From: JAGLOK01 sp963677605
GTDB taxonomy: Bacteria > Bacillota > Clostridia > Christensenellales > UMGS416
Assembly (NCBI GenBank): GCA_963677605.2
Contig: CAXXDX010000007.1
Coordinates: 434,001-498,000 of the forward strand
Direction of reading: 5' to 3'
DNA: 64,000 nt
Shown: piece by piece, positions 43,166-49,860 of the stretch
Layout: the number at the start of each line of letters is the position of its first letter
How positions within the stretch are numbered: position 1 is the first letter of the stretch
Position numbers and translations under genes: made by a program
Notes under the pieces: model-generated
The model's input: the letters and a program-made list of their open reading frames with translations, nothing else
What the model was told of the DNA's origin: nothing
The model's database searches: none

Positions 43166-44253
43166 TGCTCCTTTTGTTTATGACATCAAATAAAAACAGG
43201 GGACTGCTGGATAAACCATGTCAGAATAACAATATCGGAATTCAACATATTACAGGTGAGTTTGAACTTAAGAAGTTTGTAGCACAGGATATGAGTAACC
43301 TAAACTGCTTTTCACATATTGCAATTGACTTGTCATGCCTTACAGATACTGATGATGGAATTATAAACACAGTGGTTGGCTTAAAGAGTATGTACGATAT
43401 CCGGATAATAATAGTGGCAATTGGATACACTAATGATACGCCAATCTTAGGCAGACTATTTGCTGAAGGTATATATAACATTATAACGGCGGATAAAATA
43501 AAAGAACTGCATGAAGAAATGACATTATGTCTAAACTCAGGTATGGAGTATAAGGATGCAGTAAAGTTTCGCATAAATACTGAAACGAATACAAAACAGC
43601 CTAAAGTAATAGTACAGAAACAGAAGCTTAAACAAATAGTATCAGTTGGAGTGTGCGGAGCACTGCATAGAACAGGGACCACATCACAGGCTCTGTGTAT
43701 AACAAACTTCCTTAATCAAAACGGATACTCTGCCTGCTATATAGAAGAAAATGATCATGGTCATGTGGAAACACTGGGTGAGTTCTATGACATCAAGAAG
43801 AAAAAGAACGGTTTAATCATTTATAGAGATACTGACATATACATCGAACCTGATATCAAGGAAGTACTTAAAGGTGGCTACGATTTCCTTGTATATGACC
43901 TTGGCATGTTTGAAGAAGCCGACACTAAGCAATATCTGCTTAAAGATATAAAAATAATATGTGCAGGATCAAAACCATGGGAAGCAGCATGCCTTAATGA
44001 AGTGTTTAAGAAAATAGACGGATGCGATGATGTTCATTTCATATTTAATTTCACACCAAAGGAAACGGAAAACGACATATGTAATCTTATGGGTAAGTAT
44101 GGCGACCAGTCATACTTCTCAGATTATTCACCTGATATATTTGATTCTATTTCAAATCAGAAGATATACAGGCAGATATTTGAGGAATATATACATGAAG
44201 AAAAGCAGCAGACAAACACCTTCCAGAGCTTAGTCAGGAGGTTGGTAAATTGA
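43165..44253 (+). CDS. CpaE/ParA-like P-loop protein with divergent nucleotide site
   Basis: The 362-residue product has an N-terminal receiver-like segment ('LNCFSHIAIDLSCLTD', 'IRIIIVAIGYTNDTPILG'). A MinD/ParA-type domain follows: 'SVGVCGALHRTGTTSQALCI' takes the place of the Walker A (KGGxGKT) with only the TGTT part recognisable and no clear lysine. 'DFLVYDLGMFEE' is in the Walker B place. This matches the CpaE/TadZ group, which localises secretion machinery. Loss of the normal P-loop lysine suggests weak or no ATP hydrolysis. Its role in this element is unknown. Confidence 0.55.
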   Translation: MLLLFMTSNKNRGLLDKPCQNNNIGIQHITGEFELKKFVAQDMSNLNCFSHIAIDLSCLTDTDDGIINTVVGLKSMYDIRIIIVAIGYTNDTPILGRLFAEGIYNIITADKIKELHEEMTLCLNSGMEYKDAVKFRINTETNTKQPKVIVQKQKLKQIVSVGVCGALHRTGTTSQALCITNFLNQNGYSACYIEENDHGHVETLGEFYDIKKKKNGLIIYRDTDIYIEPDIKEVLKGGYDFLVYDLGMFEEADTKQYLLKDIKIICAGSKPWEAACLNEVFKKIDGCDDVHFIFNFTPKETENDICNLMGKYGDQSYFSDYSPDIFDSISNQKIYRQIFEEYIHEEKQQTNTFQSLVRRLVN

Positions 44254-44516
44254 GAAAGCAGAAGATAAAGTCCGGCTTCTATAAAAAGTACGAACAGGAT
44301 AAAAAGAAGAAAGGAAATAAACAAGACAAGGACAATGTAATAGTAATAAAAGAAGATAATGAAACTGCTATTACTACAATATTTAGAGGCATAGGCAGTG
44401 TATTCCGAGTAATCGTGTATATACTGCTTTTTATATTATCCAGTATAGGACTTACGGCTATTGCAAATGAAGATATTAGGAGAAGGCTTATTGAAATACT
44501 TAATTTTTTGAGTTAA
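44250..44516 (+). CDS. Small single-helix membrane protein
   Basis: The 88-residue product has a strongly basic N-terminus ('RKQKIKSGFYKKYEQDKKKK'), a linker and one C-terminal hydrophobic helix ('VFRVIVYILLFILSSIGLTAIA'). It overlaps the preceding gene by 4 bases, so it is co-translated. A hairpin inside it (44393-44432) resembles a terminator. No family was recognised. Confidence 0.55.
   Translation: MRKQKIKSGFYKKYEQDKKKKGNKQDKDNVIVIKEDNETAITTIFRGIGSVFRVIVYILLFILSSIGLTAIANEDIRRRLIEILNFLS
44393..44432 (+). terminator. Terminator-like hairpin inside a membrane-protein gene
   Basis: Arms AGGCAGTGTAT (44393-44403) and ATATACTGCTT (44419-44429), with two G-U pairs and a 15-base loop, then five T. 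Weaker than most of the set. Confidence 0.5.
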
Positions 44517-44580
44517 GCTAGAAGTAATATTACATAACTGCCCAAATCCCCCAAATCTTCTAATATACAAGAGGTGATAC

Positions 44581-45372
44581 ATGAATAAAGTTCTTTTAGA
44601 ATACACATTTGAATTTGTTGACTATATAAATCCTTTATTAGATAGATTGGGTAATATTAAAGAGTACTTTCCGCAAACAAGTTACAATAATACAAAAGAA
44701 CTTAATCTTAATAAATATGGTGAAGGATCGTTTTGTAAATTTAATATCCATCCTAAATGGAAATATGTTTCATGAGTTTACGCTTACTATATTAATGATG
44801 AATTAGTATACATTGGTCAATGTGCTGATTTCGGTAAAAGAATAAATGCTGGATATGGGAACATATCACCTAGGAACTGCTATGAAGGCGGACAGTCAAC
44901 TAATTGTAAAATAAATAAAATGGTTTTTAATGCATCAAAAGCAGGAAAAACTATATCATTATATTTTCACAAAACACATAACTTTGACGAAGTGGAAAGA
45001 AAACTAATTGCAAAATATAAGCCGAGATACAATTCTTCACTTAAAGGTGATTCGCCTTGTATAGAAAAGAGAAGAAAGCGCTCTATAAAAGGGGCATCAA
45101 AATGTTGCGTTAGTGCAAGTGCCTTTGGTAAAAAAGTATGGGGGAAAAGTGAAGTTGCTGAATATATTTCAAGTATGATGAAGAATGAGAAAGAGAAAGG
45201 CAACAGTGAACTAATTATTGTTTCTGGTGAAATACACAAAGCATTAAAATTAAGTAATAGGATGCCCACAGTATGCAGTGCTATGCGATCATTGATTAGA
45301 GAAGATGATATTGTGTTACATACAACACCAAGCGGTAATAGTTCGACAATAAAGATTTTATATAAACTTTAG
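44581..45372 (+). pseudogene. GIY-YIG endonuclease gene interrupted by an in-frame TGA
   Basis: The frame from 44581 to 45372 is continuous except for a TGA at 44773-44775. After it the same frame gives 'VYAYYINDELVYIGQCADFG', the start of a GIY-YIG nuclease, then 'GNISPRNCYEGGQSTNCKIN' and a possible winged-helix C-terminus. The stop falls one residue before the GIY-YIG first strand, where related proteins have Gly or a similar residue, so GGA to TGA is a likely single change. TGA is a normal stop elsewhere in this window. The gene is therefore probably broken, unless read through. Reinitiation at the ATG at 44920 would lack the catalytic strand. Confidence 0.75.
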
Positions 45373-45396
45373 ATTTAATTAAATTATAGAGATGTC

Positions 45397-45427
45397 AAGC
45401 ACTTTGCTAAAAGCAGAGTGCTTTTTT
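45397..45427 (+). terminator. Intrinsic terminator-like hairpin before the gene at 45449
   Basis: Perfect 7-bp arms AAGCACT (45397-45403) and AGTGCTT (45417-45423), then six T in total to 45427. A ribosome binding site (AAAGGAAAG) follows about 10 bases later. Confidence 0.8.
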
Positions 45428-45448
45428 GTTTAACCAGAAAGGAAAGAT

Positions 45449-46495
45449 ATGATAAAGAAGATACTGATATTTATATTAATGATTCTGATGTTATGCTCAA
45501 CAGCATATGCGGATGATGAGCTGAAAACAATAACCAAAGAATATGAATTTACATCGACTACTCAGGATTATGACTACAAAGCGCCAAAAACAATTAAGGA
45601 AGAAAGCATAGAGTACATACTCCAGAACATCGAGTATGAAGTAGCGGAACAGAAACCTATATATGAAACGGTAAATGAAACGATATCTAAAGAACTGACA
45701 CAAAGAGAACTGCTGAAGGAAAGCGATGCTGACTTTGAGCGATATGTATATGTAAACGAAGACGGATACATCGGAACCATCAAGCTCCAGGGAGTAACAT
45801 TCGAAGAACAGACTGTAACAGGCAGAACAGCAAGCCATATAGTGTATTACAATTACGACTTCCAATCGGAAGAACCTAATCCGAAGGATGATATACAAAC
45901 ACTCTATCACGATGAGGAAACCGACTGCGATGTGCTTGTAACACTTCCGTTCACTGAGCTTAAAAAAACATCAAAAGGTGAGTGGGTAAATAACATTAAC
46001 GCAGAATGTATGCATAGGTCAATTTATGATGATGTGTATCTTCTAAACGATGGAACAAAGCTCAACTATGATACAGAAAACCCAGCTTACAAAGATTATG
46101 AAACGGTACTCTTAAAACAGTTCGGGCTGTCACCTGATACGAGTAGGATAACAGGCAGCAGATGGATAGAAGCAAAAACTACGGAAGACGGAATAACAAC
46201 AAGGCTTGCAGGCTATACAATTGAAAGACTGACATATAAGTATACAGCAGTATATTCAGGAAGCTTTGATATTCCGGATATGATACTTTATGACGCGACA
46301 GCATACTATGAAGGTACACTTTCAAAACAGTTGGTATCAGGAACAGAATATACAGTAAAAGCAATAGCTACTTATCAGGAAATACCGAAGCAAAGGAAAA
46401 ACACAACAGCTGCAGTTGTAGCAGGCACAAGCTCAGGTGTAATTGCACTTTGCGGATTGATAGTATTTCTTAAAAAGAAGAAAAATCAAAAATAA
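45449..46495 (+). CDS. Secreted, membrane-anchored protein of unknown function
   Basis: The 348-residue product has a signal peptide ('MIKKILIFILMILMLCSTAYA', cleavable after 'AYA'), a large extracellular region beginning 'DDELKTITKEYEFTST', and a C-terminal membrane helix with basic tail ('AAVVAGTSSGVIALCGLIVFLKKKKNQK'; key part 'GVIALCGLIVFLKKKK'). The extracellular part is rich in Tyr, Thr and Glu, with no recognised domain. It belongs to the surface-protein block at the right of the element. A role in cell contact is only a guess. A strong hairpin precedes it. Confidence 0.6.
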   Translation: MIKKILIFILMILMLCSTAYADDELKTITKEYEFTSTTQDYDYKAPKTIKEESIEYILQNIEYEVAEQKPIYETVNETISKELTQRELLKESDADFERYVYVNEDGYIGTIKLQGVTFEEQTVTGRTASHIVYYNYDFQSEEPNPKDDIQTLYHDEETDCDVLVTLPFTELKKTSKGEWVNNINAECMHRSIYDDVYLLNDGTKLNYDTENPAYKDYETVLLKQFGLSPDTSRITGSRWIEAKTTEDGITTRLAGYTIERLTYKYTAVYSGSFDIPDMILYDATAYYEGTLSKQLVSGTEYTVKAIATYQEIPKQRKNTTAAVVAGTSSGVIALCGLIVFLKKKKNQK

Positions 46496-46521
46496 ACAAA
46501 CTGAAAATAACAAAGAAGAAC

Positions 46522-46541
46522 AAGACCGTGAGGTCTTTTTT
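46522..46541 (+). terminator. Intrinsic terminator-like hairpin before the gene at 46559
   Basis: Arms AAGACC (46522-46527) and GGTCTT (46532-46537), loop GTGA, then a six-T tract (46536-46541). The ribosome binding site AAGGAGAAAG follows after 6 bases. Confidence 0.75.
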
Positions 46542-46558
46542 AATTTAAGGAGAAAGAT

Positions 46559-47110
46559 ATGAACACAAGATACTACACAGAATCAGAAAAACGACAGAGG
46601 AAGAAACATATAATACTCGGATTGATTATTATCCTACTAATAATCGTTGCACTATTTCTAATAAGGGGATGCGAGCATGAAAGTATGGTAAACAAACCTA
46701 CACATACTCCACAGTATCTTAATGATGATGGAGGCTCTGAATATGGTGAAGCTGAATCAACTGATAGGGACAAGATACTCGAAGAGCTGGAGAAACAGCA
46801 GCTTGTTGTAACCGATAAACTGAGTTCAAACATTACATTCCCTAATGGAGAGTCAGAAACAATAGGCGAATGGATAGTTGAAAATCCTAAGGAGAACACA
46901 GTCATTATGCAAGCACAGGTATATCTTGATGATGTGCTAATAGCTAAATCAACACCTATCTATCCTAATCAGCATATAACTGGAATAGAACTTTTAAGTA
47001 ATGTAGAAGCAGGAGAGTATGAAGTAACAGCATATCTTGACTACTACGACATAGAAACAAAAGAATTTATCAGTAAAGCAGGCTATAGAATACACTTAAC
47101 TATTAATTAA
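46559..47110 (+). CDS. Single-pass membrane protein with extracellular domain
   Basis: The 183-residue product has a basic N-terminus, a membrane helix ('IILGLIIILLIIVALFLI') and an extracellular domain of about 140 residues with an acidic Gly/Ser-rich segment after the helix. The domain ends in a beta-rich sequence ('EAGEYEVTAYLDYYDIETK'). This might be an immunoglobulin-like fold, but that is not certain. AAGGAGA precedes the ATG. No family was recognised. Confidence 0.6.
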   Translation: MNTRYYTESEKRQRKKHIILGLIIILLIIVALFLIRGCEHESMVNKPTHTPQYLNDDGGSEYGEAESTDRDKILEELEKQQLVVTDKLSSNITFPNGESETIGEWIVENPKENTVIMQAQVYLDDVLIAKSTPIYPNQHITGIELLSNVEAGEYEVTAYLDYYDIETKEFISKAGYRIHLTIN

Positions 47111-47169
47111 GAAGTCATCCGGTAACACCGGTTTAAAATAAAATAATAATTTTTTGGAGGAACTAACTT

Positions 47170-47769
47170 ATGAAAAACACAATCAAAAGAATACTTACAC
47201 TGATGATGGCTATTATGGCCATCTTTGCTTTATCCGCTGTACCAGCTTTTGCGGACGATACGGTATCATCGGGTGATGGTGATGTAACTGCGACTGTACC
47301 TGTTGAAGGTACGATTAACGCGCTTACCATATCGGTAACGCATCCCGCATCACTTGCATACACTATCGATCCGAACACGGGTGAAAACGGTGACTTTATT
47401 GCACCTGATATCCCTATTACCAATAACACTAAAGTACCGGTAAACATTACTGTACAGAGCCTTGCTTCATCTGCAGGCGGTACACTTCAGTTTACTGATG
47501 TGGCAAGCGATGCTAAGGAATGGGCAAGCTTAAACCTTGCGGACTCTAAAACATATCTCGCATTAGGCGTAAAGGTAAAGGACGCTACAGGATGGAACGA
47601 GGGATATTATGCGGATACACATCAGGCAGTAAATGTTGATCCTACACTTTTCGGGTCACTTCCTGCAAACACTACAGGTACTATGACATTGGAAGCATAC
47701 TTCGGATTAGCTTTTGATCAGTCGTATACTGCAATGCATAACCTAATCTTCATGTTTAACCTTGTTTAA
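47170..47769 (+). CDS. Secreted protein sharing a domain with the RCC1-repeat protein downstream
   Basis: The 199-residue product has a signal peptide ('LTLMMAIMAIFALSAVPAFA') and then one domain of about 170 residues beginning 'TVPVEGTINALTISVTHPAS' and ending 'GTMTLEAYFGLAFDQSYTAMHNLIFMFNLV' (last part key: 'GLAFDQSYTAMHNLIF'). The same domain, with the marks 'TVPVIGTINALEVSVTHPLN' and 'DISITNNSKVPVKI', closes the RCC1-repeat protein at 47854. It resembles WxL-type wall-associated domains but has no WxL motif. GGAGGAACT precedes the ATG. Its codons are more G+C rich than its neighbours'. Confidence 0.65.
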   Translation: MKNTIKRILTLMMAIMAIFALSAVPAFADDTVSSGDGDVTATVPVEGTINALTISVTHPASLAYTIDPNTGENGDFIAPDIPITNNTKVPVNITVQSLASSAGGTLQFTDVASDAKEWASLNLADSKTYLALGVKVKDATGWNEGYYADTHQAVNVDPTLFGSLPANTTGTMTLEAYFGLAFDQSYTAMHNLIFMFNLV

Positions 47770-47788
47770 ACATAGATAACTAACCTAA

Positions 47789-47837
47789 TGCATGGTCGAG
47801 ACCTTGACCGGATGACTGCCGGCCATGCATATACTTT
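47789..47837 (+). terminator. Hairpin before the RCC1-repeat gene
   Basis: Arms TGCATGG (47789-47795) and CCATGCA (47823-47829) enclose a 27-base loop with an inner CCGG pair. A T-rich tract (TATACTTTTTT) and GGAGGAA follow. Confidence 0.6.
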
Positions 47838-47853
47838 TTTAATGGAGGAATAA

Positions 47854-49800
47854 ATGAAAAAAGTAATATCAGTACTACTAATGACAATCATAGTACTTTG
47901 CTCGAGCATATCTGCTAATGCACTGGAAGCAGGAAGTACTAAAGTAATATCAAACGGATATACAACATACCTTGTTGAAACAAACGGTTCAGTTAAAGCA
48001 TGGGGAAAGAATATCTATGGTGAAGTAGGAAACGGAACAGTAGACAATCAACCCATTCCAGTTGATATAGGGCTTAGTAATATTAAGGAGATAATAACAA
48101 ATACAGAAGGTAATGGCTTTGTGTTTGCATTAGACAATGAAGGGAAGGTTTATAGCTGGGGATATAACGGTTATGGACAACTGGGAGTGGGAACAACCCA
48201 GAATGTATTATCTCCTACGCTGATATCAGGATTACCTGAGATATCAAAGATAAGAGTTAATAACTATACTGTATATGCAATTACACCGGACGGTGATGTG
48301 TTTGCAGCAGGAAAGAATAACTATGGACAAGTAGGTAATGGTACGAAGGTTACTCAGACTACATTTACTAAAATCAATATATCGGGAATTAGGGATATTG
48401 TATGTATGGAAGATGTAGCGTATGCAATAACATATGATAAAAGAGCTTATGCTTGGGGTAAAGGCAGTGACTGGCAAATAGGCTGCGGTGAGTATCTGAC
48501 AGCACAGACAACACCGAATGAGATAACTGCAATATCGGGAATAGAAGAGATAGTAACTAATGGAACAACTATATTTGCGATACTGGATGGTGGGCAGGAA
48601 CTATACTCTTGGGGAGAGAACTCTTTTGGTGAGGCTGGTAATTATTCAGAAAAGAGTGCGACACCTCTTCGTGTGAATGTGATATCAAATCTTGATGAAT
48701 CAATTAAAGAGGTAGTAATTAAGAATAAGACATCATTTGCTGTAATGGATGACGGCACGTTATATGGCTGGGGAGTAAACGGCAGTAATGAGCTTGGTGA
48801 TGGCGGTACATTCAACGTAAGAACACCTAAAGTAATTCAAAACATACCAAATGTAAAACAGTTTATCTTTAATGGTTATACAGGATTAGTACTTGGAACA
48901 GATGGATGTGTGTATTCATGGGGAAAGAATGTGTTTGGTGAAGCCGGAACGGGTAATTCGTATAGAAAAAGCTATGCATCAAAGATTACTGTACTAGAAA
49001 ATGATATAGAAAAAATTTATGATGGGTACAATTCAATGTATGCCATTGATTCTGATGGTAGAGCTTATGGCTGGGGGAAGAACAGTGACATGCAGATAGC
49101 AACCAGAGGTATTAGCTTATGTGCACCGACTGTAATACAGAGATTCGATAATGTACAAGGGATTGAAAAGTCAGGCAATCTAGTTTTGGCTTTTAATGAT
49201 GAAAATATCATATATTCATGGGGAGATAATAGCTATGGTCAGGCGGGTGATGGTACGTTACTGGATGTATCTACTCCGTACGCTGTATATGATAGTGTGA
49301 GTAAAACTATAGAAGGAGCAGGTAATGTTGAAAGCACAGTTCCCGTTATAGGTACAATCAATGCTTTGGAAGTATCAGTGACTCACCCTTTAAATATATC
49401 ATATGTGATTAATCCTAATATTGAAGAGAGCTTTGCGTGCTCTGATATTAGCATAACCAACAATTCAAAGGTTCCGGTAAAGATAACGATTGAATCATTT
49501 AGGTCAAGTGAAGACAGTATGTTTGAGGATGTAATGCCTTACAGTATGGATTGGAATACATTAAGCAGTGAAGATACCAAGCGGTATATAGCTCTTGGTA
49601 TAGACTATACAGACGCTTTGGAATGGATCAACCTAGAAGCGAACTTCCCATTATATGCAGCTGAGATTGATAATAACTATCTTGGTGTGCTGTCAAGTGG
49701 AAGTATAGGAACACTCAGTCTTTCGTGCAATCATGGCCTCGCATTTGAAGGAAGCTTTGAAGCAGAACATGAACTTATATTTATAGTTTCGATATATTAA
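47854..49800 (+). CDS. Secreted RCC1-repeat protein with C-terminal wall-type domain
   Basis: The 648-residue product has a signal peptide ('VISVLLMTIIVLCSSISANA'), then about nine RCC1-type repeats of about 50 residues ('VKAWGKNIYGEVGNGT', 'VYSWGYNGYGQLGVGT', 'VFAAGKNNYGQVGNGT', 'LYGWGVNGSNELGDGG' and others). These predict a beta-propeller. The last ~165 residues repeat the domain of the secreted protein at 47170. Propellers of this kind mediate protein or ligand binding; the bacterial secreted ones are adhesin-like. It is one of several surface proteins that seem to be made by the element. No sorting signal is visible. Confidence 0.8.
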   Translation: MKKVISVLLMTIIVLCSSISANALEAGSTKVISNGYTTYLVETNGSVKAWGKNIYGEVGNGTVDNQPIPVDIGLSNIKEIITNTEGNGFVFALDNEGKVYSWGYNGYGQLGVGTTQNVLSPTLISGLPEISKIRVNNYTVYAITPDGDVFAAGKNNYGQVGNGTKVTQTTFTKINISGIRDIVCMEDVAYAITYDKRAYAWGKGSDWQIGCGEYLTAQTTPNEITAISGIEEIVTNGTTIFAILDGGQELYSWGENSFGEAGNYSEKSATPLRVNVISNLDESIKEVVIKNKTSFAVMDDGTLYGWGVNGSNELGDGGTFNVRTPKVIQNIPNVKQFIFNGYTGLVLGTDGCVYSWGKNVFGEAGTGNSYRKSYASKITVLENDIEKIYDGYNSMYAIDSDGRAYGWGKNSDMQIATRGISLCAPTVIQRFDNVQGIEKSGNLVLAFNDENIIYSWGDNSYGQAGDGTLLDVSTPYAVYDSVSKTIEGAGNVESTVPVIGTINALEVSVTHPLNISYVINPNIEESFACSDISITNNSKVPVKITIESFRSSEDSMFEDVMPYSMDWNTLSSEDTKRYIALGIDYTDALEWINLEANFPLYAAEIDNNYLGVLSSGSIGTLSLSCNHGLAFEGSFEAEHELIFIVSIY

Positions 49801-49825
49801 ACACAAACAAATAAGTAACTTACAT

Positions 49826-49849
49826 TAAGCCCTACTGGGCTTATTTTTT
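49826..49849 (+). terminator. Intrinsic terminator-like hairpin before the SpaA-repeat adhesin gene
   Basis: Perfect 7-bp arms TAAGCCC (49826-49832) and GGGCTTA (49837-49843), loop TACT, then six T. GGAGGAA follows within 10 bases. Confidence 0.85.
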
Positions 49850-49860
49850 ATGGAGGAAAT

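Noticed and set aside
44773..44775. TGA read as an amino acid (selenocysteine or a changed genetic code) in the GIY-YIG gene.
   Set aside because: TGA ends other genes in the window (for example at 29579-29581 and 28917-28919), and the site is not a known selenocysteine position; a broken gene is simpler.
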